Source of the DNA: Psychrobacter maritimus
Lineage (GTDB): Bacteria > Pseudomonadota > Gammaproteobacteria > Pseudomonadales > Moraxellaceae
Direction of reading: 5' to 3'
Length of the DNA: 64,000 nucleotides
Assembly (NCBI RefSeq): GCF_904846345.1
Contig: NZ_CAJHAJ010000010.1
Coordinates: forward strand, 16,234 to 80,233
The notes under the pieces are model-generated. The model did no database searches. It was not told the origin of the DNA and saw nothing but the letters and a program-made list of their open reading frames with translations. Each line of letters starts with the position of its first letter. The first letter of the stretch is position 1. The position numbers and the translations under genes were made by a program. Positions 18,169 to 26,416 of the stretch are shown in pieces.

Positions 18169-19614
18169 TTGGATTATTTTGAAAGACATGAAGGTGGCGA
18201 GCGCGCCATTATAGTACATTTAGACATCCGCCAAATTCAAGATCCTGATGATCTAAATGAATTTGAGCTGCTTGCAGATTCGGCTGGTGCCGATCGTTTG
18301 GCACTGGTCACAGGCTCACGTGCACGTCCTGATGCCAAATACTTCGTTGGTAGCGGTAAAGCACAAGAAATAGCAGAATTGGTACGCGAACACGACGCTG
18401 ATATCGTCCTTTTTAATCACAATTTATCGCCATCACAAGAGCGTAATATTGAAGCTTTGGTACAATGCCGCGTCCTTGACCGTACGGGCTTAATTTTAGA
18501 TATTTTTGCCCAGCGCGCCCGTACTTACGAAGGTAAGCTACAGGTTGAGCTTGCGCAGTTGAATCATTTATCGACACGTTTGGTACGTGGTTGGACGCAT
18601 TTGGAACGCCAAAAAGGTGGTATTGGTCTACGTGGACCGGGTGAAACCCAGCTTGAAACGGATCGCCGCTTATTACAAGTACGTGTAACGCAGCTAAAAA
18701 CCAAACTTGAAAAAGTACGCCAAACTCGTGCTCAAGGACGAGCGCGTCGGCAAAAATCAGACGTGCCGACTATCTCACTTGTCGGTTATACCAACGCTGG
18801 TAAATCTACCCTGTTCAATCGCTTGGTTGATGAAAATATTTACGCAGCGGACAAATTGTTTGCCACCCTTGACCCGACCTTACGCCGTTTAGACTGGCAA
18901 GGCGTCGGTCGCGTGGTTTTAGTTGATACCGTTGGTTTCGTCCGTCATCTGCCGCATGAACTGGTCGAGTCGTTCCATGCAACCTTAGAAGAGACGTTAG
19001 AAGCTGACTTACTACTGCATGTTATCGATTCGTCTAGTGAAGATATGCATGAGCAGATTCAAGCGGTAAAAGACGTACTTGCTGAAATCGACAACGATGT
19101 GCCTGTGCTCAACGTTTACAATAAAATTGATATCACTGATGAGCCTGCGCACATTGGCTACGCTAAGGAAGGTCAGCCAAATCGGGTTTATGTCTCTTCT
19201 CGCGAAAACTTAGGTATGGAAGAGCTGTCCCTTGCTGTGCAGCAGCTATTAATGGGCACTTTGACCACCTTTGATTTGACCCTACCTTATAATGCGGGTC
19301 AATTTAAAAACACCTTGTATGAGCTTGGCGTGATTTTAGAAGAAAGCTATGATGATAATGGTCATGAATGCTTAACCATTCGTCTGCCAAGCGACAGGCT
19401 TAAGCAGCTATTAGGTCAAGCCAATTTAAAACCGTTAGACGTATTGCCGTTGGCACAGGCAACATTGCTAATGCCGATACTTGAAGAGTTTGAGCAGATT
19501 GATGAAGAAGATAATCATGATGAAGAAGAATCTTTAACGGCAGAGGAAGAAAGTGCCTTTGCCGAGTTTGAAGCGTTAAATTCTGCGGCACAAGAATCTG
19601 ATTCGCAAAGTTAA
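18169..19614 (+). CDS. hflX: Ribosome-splitting GTPase HflX
   Basis: A 481-residue GTPase that splits stalled or hibernating ribosomes. It has the N-terminal HflX domain (KYFVGSGKAQE, FNHNLSPSQERN), a coiled-coil linker, and the G domain with G1 GYTNAGKST, G3 DTVGF and G4 NKID. It begins with TTG at 18169: AGGTGA (18157-18162) sits 6 bases upstream and there is no usable ATG at the domain boundary. The C-terminus has a ~45-residue acidic tail (EQIDEEDNHDEEE and following). It stands alone, away from hfq and the hflKC genes with which it is often found. Confidence 0.95.
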   Translation: MDYFERHEGGERAIIVHLDIRQIQDPDDLNEFELLADSAGADRLALVTGSRARPDAKYFVGSGKAQEIAELVREHDADIVLFNHNLSPSQERNIEALVQCRVLDRTGLILDIFAQRARTYEGKLQVELAQLNHLSTRLVRGWTHLERQKGGIGLRGPGETQLETDRRLLQVRVTQLKTKLEKVRQTRAQGRARRQKSDVPTISLVGYTNAGKSTLFNRLVDENIYAADKLFATLDPTLRRLDWQGVGRVVLVDTVGFVRHLPHELVESFHATLEETLEADLLLHVIDSSSEDMHEQIQAVKDVLAEIDNDVPVLNVYNKIDITDEPAHIGYAKEGQPNRVYVSSRENLGMEELSLAVQQLLMGTLTTFDLTLPYNAGQFKNTLYELGVILEESYDDNGHECLTIRLPSDRLKQLLGQANLKPLDVLPLAQATLLMPILEEFEQIDEEDNHDEEESLTAEEESAFAEFEALNSAAQESDSQS

Positions 19615-20028
19615 ATAACCTCGCCTCAAACTATTTACTCTAAATGATATTTAAAAAAGGACGCTATTGTTTGATAGCGTCCTTTTTATATGCCCTGTGC
19701 TTAGTTACTGTTGTATGAGAGATTTAAAACTGCTTCATACCCTTATCATAGCTGCAATCTACGCTTAGGCTTTATTAGTGCGCCTACTCTCTATATAATC
19801 AGGCACTATGCTTGCGTTAAAATGTTACATTTAGAAAGCAGCTGTTAAAATCTCTATGTTAAAACGCATCCGAAAAATAATACCAGTAACACTCAGTTGC
19901 GCAGTTATTAATACTGCTAGCTATTGATGCAGTAGGATTTTTTATAGTCACAGCATTAAATGCTATGTACTTTTATTAGCTCCCATTTATACCCTCTCTT
20001 GTTATATTTTATTTGGCCAAAATTGCTT
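19615..20028. other. Intergenic region upstream of the LrgA-like gene
   Basis: Apart from the hflX terminator, no gene is supported. If the upstream ATG at 19960 is used, the last 69 bases would be coding. No regulator gene of the LytTR or LysR type is adjacent. Confidence 0.4.
19654..19687 (+). terminator. Terminator of hflX
   Basis: A perfect 14-bp stem, AAAAAGGACGCTAT / ATAGCGTCCTTTTT, with a 6-base loop. Confidence 0.92.
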
Positions 20029-20481
20029 ATGAAGCCTTCTTCTTCTTCGAACATACCCTTATGGATGGCGTTAATATTGACGCTGATACTGGTTGTGGTG
20101 GTTCGTGAATCCGCCGTCATTATTTGCCAATGGGCCGGTATCGAAAAAGCCGCCAATATCGTTGGTCTGCTGACAATGTTTGTCATATTGATGGTTTGGC
20201 GACTGGTAAAAGGGCTGCCCAGTTGGCTAACCCAAGCAAGTAACACCTTATTGGTTGATAGTGGCTTTGCTTTTCTACCCGTTTCTGCGGGTGCAGGCTT
20301 GCTGCTATTCGCATTAGGCGATGAATTTTGGGGTGTGATGCTGACGATGATTATCAGTACACTTATCCCGCTTTGGGGACTGGCTATCCTTGCCAATCGC
20401 TCTCTTAATAACAGCGGCGATACAGACAATACGCTTAACGACAATCTGAATACGACCAACAAGCAGAAGGGACAGCATTAA
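20029..20481 (+). CDS. CidA/LrgA-family holin-like membrane protein
   Basis: About 150 residues with four hydrophobic segments in the LrgA/CidA layout, and a hydrophilic Asn/Asp/Thr-rich C-terminus. Proteins of this family are paired with LrgB/CidB and affect murein hydrolase activity, and in some bacteria pyruvate uptake. The next gene is LrgB-like, 22 bases downstream, confirming the pair. The start is uncertain: ATG 20029 precedes the first family-type segment, while ATG 19960 would add 23 hydrophobic residues; neither has a good ribosome-binding site. Confidence 0.8.
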   Translation: MKPSSSSNIPLWMALILTLILVVVVRESAVIICQWAGIEKAANIVGLLTMFVILMVWRLVKGLPSWLTQASNTLLVDSGFAFLPVSAGAGLLLFALGDEFWGVMLTMIISTLIPLWGLAILANRSLNNSGDTDNTLNDNLNTTNKQKGQH

Positions 20482-20503
20482 GCTGTAGGGACAAGGCAAC
20501 GTT

Positions 20504-21193
20504 ATGAGTTTTGATAGTGTGTTTACAGCAACCCTTGCTGCAATATTATTAACCTTGGCAGCGCACGTTATTGCCCGCGTCCTCGCGCGCAAGCTGTCAT
20601 GGTTGCCAATGGTCATCACCGCATTGGTATTAGTTCTGCTATTTTTGTTTATTTTGCAATGGGATTACAACCATTATTACAGCGTGGCAAAACCGGTATT
20701 CGACCACTTATTAGGCTATGTGACGGTATTACTGGCCGTACCATTGGCAGCGATGAACTTTAAAGGCTTGCCGGTTAAAAAACTCACTATGATTGTGGCG
20801 TTGGCGAGCGTGGTTGGTGCCTTGCTACCCATGTCGCTGGCCTATCTATTTTCACTGAGTAACGAGACCATCTTGGCATTTGCCACCCGTTCAGTGACCA
20901 CACCCATTGGTCTTAGCGTGGCAGATTTGATTAAAGCGCCACTAGCGATGGCAAACCTGATTATCATTGTTTCAGGACTTATTGGCGGTACGTTAGCGCG
21001 CTTCTTATTTCGCGGTATTGACGACGACCGCGCCAAAGGCTTAGCACTTGGCTTAGCAGCGCATGCCTTTGGCACCGTAGAAGCGTGGCAAATCAGTCAT
21101 ACTGCTGGACGTTATGCTGCCTTTGGCTTGGCCGTTAATGGTTTGGTTACCGCTATTTGGGTACCTATCTTTATTAGTGCGTTATCGTCTTAA
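20504..21193 (+). CDS. LrgB/CidB-family membrane protein
   Basis: A 229-residue protein with about six to seven membrane segments and the conserved LrgB block ATRSVTTPIGLSVA, followed by GTLARFLFRG and AAHAFGTVEA. It is the partner of the LrgA-like protein upstream; AAGG lies 8 bases before ATG 20504. The pair probably influences cell-wall hydrolase activity or small-metabolite transport. The exact role in this organism cannot be told. Confidence 0.9.
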   Translation: MSFDSVFTATLAAILLTLAAHVIARVLARKLSWLPMVITALVLVLLFLFILQWDYNHYYSVAKPVFDHLLGYVTVLLAVPLAAMNFKGLPVKKLTMIVALASVVGALLPMSLAYLFSLSNETILAFATRSVTTPIGLSVADLIKAPLAMANLIIIVSGLIGGTLARFLFRGIDDDRAKGLALGLAAHAFGTVEAWQISHTAGRYAAFGLAVNGLVTAIWVPIFISALSS

Positions 21194-21642
21194 AACGATT
21201 TAAGCTAAATGTAAACACAAAGCCCATCATCCTTGATGGGCTTTGATTTTTAGCTAAATTATTCATATTTTATGGACTTTTTTACCGCCATTTCTTGATG
21301 GTCTTTACCACAAAGATAAAGGCAAAAACCTCGCCATTATCAGCTGCTGAGCAGCATCCCTTCTATTACCATCTTGATTTCATTCAAATTTTTTTACAAA
21401 TTAAAATAACTTTTGACTGCGCGTGCACGCATTCAGATGTGGCAAAAACTTATTTTGTGTTATAGTAAACAACTATTATTTTTTGTATCTATTGCAAGTG
21501 GTTTTGTTAGACGTGGATTCGTAGGTAGTCGCCATATTTGGTTACTATAAAATCCTACAGACACGATAACCGCTTTGACGCGCGACCTGACGCGCTTATA
21601 GGCAAAGCAATTTGCTATTACTCGATAAAAAGTGATAACCCT
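21194..21642. other. Leader region of the lytic transglycosylase gene
   Basis: No separate gene is supported after the terminator. An extended -10 element (TGT then TATAGT, 21458-21466) is a plausible promoter and would leave a leader of about 170 nt. The same TGnTATAGT pattern occurs at 3105-3113. Confidence 0.45.
21218..21250 (+). terminator. Terminator of the lrgAB-like operon
   Basis: A perfect 12-bp stem, CAAAGCCCATCA / TGATGGGCTTTG, followed by ATTTTT. Confidence 0.88.
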
Positions 21643-22446
21643 ATGATAAATATTGCACCTTTAATGACGCGCTGCTTGTCTTCCGTTTTACTGACAGCTA
21701 TTGCCCTCCCTATCGCCGCTCAAGCAGGCAATATGTATATCTACAAAGACAAAGGCGGACAAGTACTCCTTACCAACGTCAATCCTAGCGGTAATTTTGA
21801 TAAATTTAACAAAAAAGTAAAAACCACCTATTATAAAGATTCTAACGCTTACAATGCCGGTAGCAATACTAGTGCTGATTACGGTAGCAGCACGGCAAGT
21901 AGTAGCGGCAGCCGTAACTCTTACGATAGCTATATTCGTGCTTCAGCCGAGCGTCATGGCGTAGATCCTGCGCTGATGAAAGCTATGATGCATACCGAAT
22001 CTGCGTTTAATCCCAATGCTCGCTCACCTGTCGGTGCCCAAGGTTTGATGCAGCTGATGCCAGCGACTGCCCGTCGCTTTAAGGTCAGTAATCCATGGAA
22101 TCCTGCCGATAATATCGAAGGCTCAGCGAAATATATCGCTTGGCTGATGCGCCGCTTTAACAATAACGTTGAATTTGCCGTGGCTGGCTATAATGCCGGT
22201 GAAGGTAACGTCGATAAATATAATGGCATTCCACCGTTTAAAGAGACGCGTAACTATGTCAAAAGTGTGATGAGCCGCTATCATAGCCTATATAAAAATG
22301 ATTCAGCGTTATCAGGCAAAACCATGAATGCCAATAATGCGAGCAGCACCACTAACGGCAGTGGTATGCAAAATGTCAGTTATGGTACCAGTAGTAATAC
22401 CAACAGTGCCAGTTACGCCAACTCTGCTTACTTAGCGCTACGTTAA
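21643..22446 (+). CDS. Secreted lytic transglycosylase (SLT domain, DUF4124-type N-terminus)
   Basis: About 267 residues. A signal peptide (LLTAIALPIAAQA, cleavage after AQA) is followed by a short DUF4124-like region (MYIYKDKGGQVLLTNV), a Ser/Gly-rich linker, and an SLT domain with the catalytic Glu in MHTESAFNP, GAQGLMQLMPATA and AVAGYNAGEGNVDKY. Such enzymes cleave peptidoglycan glycan strands. The C-terminus is Asn/Ser/Thr-rich. I chose ATG 21643 because it puts the signal peptide at the N-terminus; the longer TTG start at 21538 would add 35 residues before it. ATG 21664 is another option. Confidence 0.88.
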   Translation: MINIAPLMTRCLSSVLLTAIALPIAAQAGNMYIYKDKGGQVLLTNVNPSGNFDKFNKKVKTTYYKDSNAYNAGSNTSADYGSSTASSSGSRNSYDSYIRASAERHGVDPALMKAMMHTESAFNPNARSPVGAQGLMQLMPATARRFKVSNPWNPADNIEGSAKYIAWLMRRFNNNVEFAVAGYNAGEGNVDKYNGIPPFKETRNYVKSVMSRYHSLYKNDSALSGKTMNANNASSTTNGSGMQNVSYGTSSNTNSASYANSAYLALR

Positions 22447-22515
22447 TACTGATCATTAATATTTACACTCAGCATAACTAGCTTATCTTTTAAATCTTGC
22501 AGAAGTAAACAAACA

Positions 22516-22550
22516 CAAAAAAGCCCGTTATATCAATAACGGGCTTTTTT
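22516..22550. terminator. Bidirectional terminator between the transglycosylase gene and tsf
   Basis: AAAAAGCCCGTTAT pairs with ATAACGGGCTTTTT across a short loop, with A and T runs on the two sides. Confidence 0.93.
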
Positions 22551-22585
22551 ACGATTTATACTGCTTGTTCTATATTACTTAAAGC

Positions 22586-23467
22586 TTACTTGCTAGCAGC
22601 TTGAGCGGCAGCAACTTCAGCAGCAAAGTCTTCTTGCTTCTTCTCGATGCCTTCACCAACTTCTAGACGTTTGAAATCAAGTACTTTTACGCCTTCAGCT
22701 TTTAGTACGTCACCAACTTTTTTCTCATTGTCCATCACGTATGGTTGACGTAGTAACGTTACTTCGTCTAGGTACTTACGTAAGCCACCTTCGATCATTT
22801 TTTCAACGATGTTGTCAGGCTTGCCAGACTCTTTCGCTTTTGCTTCGATGATGTCTTTTTCGCGTGCTAATACATCAGCATCTACGCTTTCATCATCTAC
22901 TGCAACAGGGTTGAATGCTGCAATGTGCATCGCAAGGTTTTTGCCCGTGTCTGCACTGCCGCCTTCATAAGATACAACCACACCGATACGTAGACCGTGG
23001 CGATATGCAGCAATGTTTGCGCCTTCAAGTACTTCAACACGGCGGATTTGGATATTCTCACCGATTTTTTGTACTAGAGATACACGTGCTTCTTCAACCG
23101 TTTGACCGCCGCCATAAGGTAATGCAGAGATAGCTGCAACGTCAGTCTCATTGTTTTCTAGCGCGATGTTTGCGACTTTTTCTGCAAAGGCAGTAAAGTT
23201 TTCATCTTTTGCAACGAAGTCAGTTTGGCAGTTAACTTCTAACAAGAATGCTTTGTTGTCGCCTTGAGCGATAATGATAGCGCCGTCAGCTGCAATGTTA
23301 CCCGCTTTTTTAGCCGCTTTCGCTTGACCTGATTTACGTAGGTTATCAATGGCAACTTCAACATCACCATTTGACTCTTCTAACGCTTTTTTACATTCCA
23401 TCATGCCAAGACCAGTACGGTCGCGCAATTCTTTTACCATTTTGGCAGATACTTTTACTTCTGACAT
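22586..23467 (-). CDS. tsf: Elongation factor Ts
   Basis: A 293-residue nucleotide-exchange factor for EF-Tu. The N-terminal UBA-like domain ([19 protein letters not shown]) and the [10 protein letters not shown] signature are present, followed by the core and coiled-coil motif. AAGG precedes ATG 23467. It follows rpsB after a 364-base gap with a hairpin that could adjust tsf expression. Confidence 0.97.
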   Translation of the reverse strand: MSEVKVSAKMVKELRDRTGLGMMECKKALEESNGDVEVAIDNLRKSGQAKAAKKAGNIAADGAIIIAQGDNKAFLLEVNCQTDFVAKDENFTAFAEKVANIALENNETDVAAISALPYGGGQTVEEARVSLVQKIGENIQIRRVEVLEGANIAAYRHGLRIGVVVSYEGGSADTGKNLAMHIAAFNPVAVDDESVDADVLAREKDIIEAKAKESGKPDNIVEKMIEGGLRKYLDEVTLLRQPYVMDNEKKVGDVLKAEGVKVLDFKRLEVGEGIEKKQEDFAAEVAAAQAASK

Positions 23468-23831
23468 AAGAGTTACCTTTTATTATATACATGAATATTG
23501 TTATGTAGGGGTATGCTTAAAATCTATTCGATAACTTGATTAATATTAAGTAAACATTACTCTTAATATTAGACTTAAGCCTTAATAAAACCACTCATAT
23601 TTAATGATTATTCATATCATCAAAAAAGCAATGTGGCTCGTATAGACGATAATACTCGCCCAATCATGACACGCTTATTAATTTTGACCATAAACCATTA
23701 AGAGCAAGGCATGACGAGTAAAACTACATCATGCCTTTTATGAGCTTATATGCTGTTAATAACCTTATATGAATGCTGATAAGATAACTATCAAGACACC
23801 GTTACAAAGTTAAACCTTAGCGGTCAGCGAT
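23468..23831. other. rpsB-tsf intergenic region with hairpin
   Basis: 364 bases with no ORF. An inverted repeat AAGGCATGA (23706-23714) / TCATGCCTT (23729-23737) forms a 9-bp stem about 95 bases after the rpsB stop. On the minus strand it is not followed by a U-run, so it looks like an attenuator, processing site or mRNA stabiliser rather than a full terminator. Confidence 0.55.
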
Positions 23832-24635
23832 TTATTCTGCTGGAGTTGCAGCAGCTTCTTCAGCTTTAACTTCAACTGGCGCTTCTTCAGCAGCAGCAGG
23901 TGCTTCTTGATCAGCTTTGCCACCAGCTTGAGTTTGTGCGTATTCTTTACCAGCGATAATCGCATCAGCCATAGAAGTTACATACAAAGTCACGGCACGG
24001 ATAGCATCATCGTTAGCTGGGATGATGTAATCAACGTTATCTGGGTTAGAGTTAGTATCAACGATACCGATAACTGGAATACCTAGGTTTTTAGCTTCTT
24101 TGATAGCAATGGCTTCATGATCTACGTCTACAACGAAGATTGCGTCAGGTAGGCCGCCCATGTCTTTGATACCGCCTAGTGAACGCTCAAGTTTTTCCAT
24201 ATCGCGAGTACGCTCTAACGCTTCACGCTTAGTAAGCTTAGCGAAAGTACCGTCTTCAGCTTGTTTTTCTAGCTCTTTTAGACGGTTGATTGACTGGCGT
24301 AGTGTTTTCCAGTTAGTCAACATACCACCTAACCAGCGATGGTCAACGTATGGCATGCCAGCGCGAGCTGCTTGCTCAGCGATGATACCGCTTGCTGCGC
24401 GTTTAGTACCCACGAACAATACTTTGTTTTTCTTAGCAGCTAGGCCGTTTACGTAAGTCAATGCTTCGTTAAACGCTTTTACTGTGTGCTCTAAGTTGAT
24501 GATGTGAATCTTGTTACGGGCACCAAAAATATATGGACCCATTTTTGGATTCCAAAAACGTGTTTGGTGACCAAAGTGAGCGCCGGCTTGTAGTAAGTCG
24601 CGCATTTCGATTTTGGTTGGATTCTTTGTAGCCAT
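23832..24635 (-). CDS. rpsB: 30S ribosomal protein S2
   Basis: A 267-residue protein with the S2 signatures [30 protein letters not shown] and [23 protein letters not shown] 24635 has AGGACA 6 bases upstream; a longer in-frame start at 24674 would run through this site and is rejected. The C-terminus has an Ala/Glu-rich tail (residues about 235-267). S2 commonly represses its own operon through the leader. Confidence 0.97.
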   Translation of the reverse strand: MATKNPTKIEMRDLLQAGAHFGHQTRFWNPKMGPYIFGARNKIHIINLEHTVKAFNEALTYVNGLAAKKNKVLFVGTKRAASGIIAEQAARAGMPYVDHRWLGGMLTNWKTLRQSINRLKELEKQAEDGTFAKLTKREALERTRDMEKLERSLGGIKDMGGLPDAIFVVDVDHEAIAIKEAKNLGIPVIGIVDTNSNPDNVDYIIPANDDAIRAVTLYVTSMADAIIAGKEYAQTQAGGKADQEAPAAAEEAPVEVKAEEAAATPAE

Positions 24636-25035
24636 GTTAAATGTCCTGTTGGTTGGGTTATGCCTCCACATCACAAAAACTGCCTATCTAGCGACACGCA
24701 TCTGCCCTTGTTAATGCTCATCAATAGCGCATTAAGCCAATAGTAACTTTGGGCAAATTAATCAAGTCGCCAAACACCCAGCAATTTTTTGCCATGATGT
24801 GTGTGTCATTGGTTGATGGGTTGGTTTAAAAAATGAGCTATGATTCGAACGTAAAGAATAATACTAAATGCTAAAAAATAGCTGGGCTGTATTTTATCAT
24901 ATAAGTGAGAGTGACTGCTAGCGCTATTATGATGTTTAAGGGGATGATATTCCATAAAAAAAACGACGTCTAAACGTCGTTTTTACTTGTTAATTTTACT
25001 TATAGCATCATTAGCTATCAGTGCTGAGCGTTAAG
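24636..25035. other. rpsB leader/promoter region and che-operon terminator
   Basis: 400 bases without a gene. The rpsB-proximal half should contain the promoter and an untranslated leader, where S2 autoregulation is expected from the family. I could not assign a convincing -35/-10 pair. The distal end contains the terminator at 24955-24985. Confidence 0.45.
24955..24985 (-). terminator. Terminator of the CheA-like/CheX operon
   Basis: Stem ACGACGT / ACGTCGT with loop CTAA; on the minus strand it is followed by a run of U (plus-strand A-run 24955-24962). Confidence 0.88.
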
Positions 25036-25485
25036 CTAAGCGATAGAAATACCGATAACAGCCTTATAGCCGCGCCATGTAAAGGGTGTGACATAACTTT
25101 GGCGGTCTTTTGGCAGATAAGGAATGCTCGGTATACCTTCAATAATCTTGGGCGGTGAGATAATAAAATCGGCACCAAACTCAGTGCGGGCGTTACCTGA
25201 GATGGTATTTGCCATCTCACCCAATAAGTCTTTCATCATCGTAATAGAGGAGTCAGGCTCACCCATTACTGTGATTATTTCCCGCAAAATATTGCTCGGG
25301 GCGCTGACATACACGCAGCCTTCAAGCGGTCCAGAGATTGTAATCATACCGCTATAATCATAACCCACGGCATTTTTATTACTGTTTAAATACGGCGTAT
25401 CAATCACCACTGGCTCATCATCAATCTGCGCGAAAAACGCACTGATTGAGCTTAAAAAGACGCCTAACTTGTCTACATTAACCAT
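25036..25485 (-). CDS. CheX-type CheY-P phosphatase-like protein (second copy)
   Basis: A 149-residue CheX/CheC-family protein. The defining helix is LLGEMANTISGNARTEFG, with the acidic and Asn residues of the ExxN phosphatase motif at Glu90 and Asn93. CheX proteins dephosphorylate response regulators of the CheY type. It is homologous along its whole length to the adjacent upstream gene (VDTPYL, DYSG, ISG, VYVSA, WRG blocks), so the pair arose by tandem duplication. It is the last gene of the operon, 43 bases after the first copy and before a strong terminator. An effector or adaptor role is possible for one of the two copies. Confidence 0.85.
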   Translation of the reverse strand: MVNVDKLGVFLSSISAFFAQIDDEPVVIDTPYLNSNKNAVGYDYSGMITISGPLEGCVYVSAPSNILREIITVMGEPDSSITMMKDLLGEMANTISGNARTEFGADFIISPPKIIEGIPSIPYLPKDRQSYVTPFTWRGYKAVIGISIA

Positions 25486-25528
25486 AATAGTTTATCGTCC
25501 ATATCGATCATCATTGGGGGGGTTGGAT

Positions 25529-25978
25529 TTAGTCTTGCAAACAAACCACAATCTCCCCAATTTGACCTCGCCAGCTGACTGGAATGATAAAAGAACGCCC
25601 ATTTTTAGGCAAAATAATGCTTTGCGGTGAGCCTTTGAACACCAATGGTACAGAGATATGAAACTCTGCGCCAAACTCGTTGCGGGCATTACCAGATACG
25701 GTGTTAGCGACCTCTCCTGCCAAATCGACCAAATTGTCTTCGCTCTTATCGGTTTCACCCATACTGTCTAGGATACTGGCCAATAACGCGCTGGTGGCAG
25801 AAAAATAAACCACGCCTTTTTGTACCCCTGAGATACCGATGACACCTGTATAATCATGCACTTTAGGCTGCTGATTTTCTAGTAAATAAGGGGTATCAAC
25901 AATCAGCTCTTCAGTACCAAACTGATTAAAGTAATTGGTAATGATACTCACAAAAATTTGTAACTTTTGCTCTTTCAT
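25529..25978 (-). CDS. CheX-type CheY-P phosphatase-like protein (first copy)
   Basis: A 149-residue paralogue of the next gene. The phosphatase helix reads LAGEVANTVSGNARNEFG, with Glu89 and Asn92 as the ExxN pair, so both copies look catalytically competent. It lies 55 bases after the CheY-like gene, which supplies the obvious substrate. The ribosome-binding site is weak (AAAGAA). Confidence 0.86.
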   Translation of the reverse strand: MKEQKLQIFVSIITNYFNQFGTEELIVDTPYLLENQQPKVHDYTGVIGISGVQKGVVYFSATSALLASILDSMGETDKSEDNLVDLAGEVANTVSGNARNEFGAEFHISVPLVFKGSPQSIILPKNGRSFIIPVSWRGQIGEIVVCLQD

Positions 25979-26033
25979 AATGTGTGTTCTTTAATAAGAT
26001 ATTTACTTAATTTATTAGGGCGTGTCCTAACGG

Positions 26034-26396
26034 CTAGTCTTGGACAAGCTCATACAAAGACTCTACCAGCTCTTCTTCTGAAAAAGGCTTGCATAAGAAA
26101 CCGCTCGCACCCAATGATAATGCTTCAATGCCAGTCGATTTATCAGACAACGCCGATACCACTAAAATCCGCACTTCAGGGTCAATCGCAATGATTTTTG
26201 CAATACATTCAAGTCCATCCATTTGTGGCATGGTTAAATCCATGGTCACCACGTCAGGACGATGGATATTGAATTTCTCGACGGCTTGGACACCGCTGGT
26301 TGCCGTAGCAACCAACATAAACTGACCAGAATCATAAGCGCGCTGAATACGGTTTCGAATGATATTTGAATCATCCACAATCATTAATTTGTACAT
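26034..26396 (-). CDS. Single-domain CheY-like response regulator
   Basis: A 120-residue receiver with no output domain. All phosphorylation residues are present: acidic pair Asp8-Asp9, phospho-acceptor Asp53 in TMDLTMPQMDG, switch Ser81 in VVSALSD and Lys103 in CKPF. It lies 20 bases after the CheA-like kinase gene and before the two CheX genes. It should be phosphorylated from the kinase Hpt domain and reset by CheX. Its target protein is not encoded here. Confidence 0.93.
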   Translation of the reverse strand: MYKLMIVDDSNIIRNRIQRAYDSGQFMLVATATSGVQAVEKFNIHRPDVVTMDLTMPQMDGLECIAKIIAIDPEVRILVVSALSDKSTGIEALSLGASGFLCKPFSEEELVESLYELVQD

Positions 26397-26416
26397 AGTT
26401 TCTTTATTGTCCTTAA

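Noticed and set aside
19956..20462. 168-codon ORF antisense to the LrgA-like gene
   Set aside because: The plus-strand protein matches LrgA and is directly followed by LrgB; the antisense ORF has no recognisable domain.
20029..21193. LrgA/LrgB-like pair as a toxin-antitoxin or prophage holin system
   Set aside because: Sequence and gene order match the chromosomal LrgAB/CidAB family, and no phage genes are nearby.
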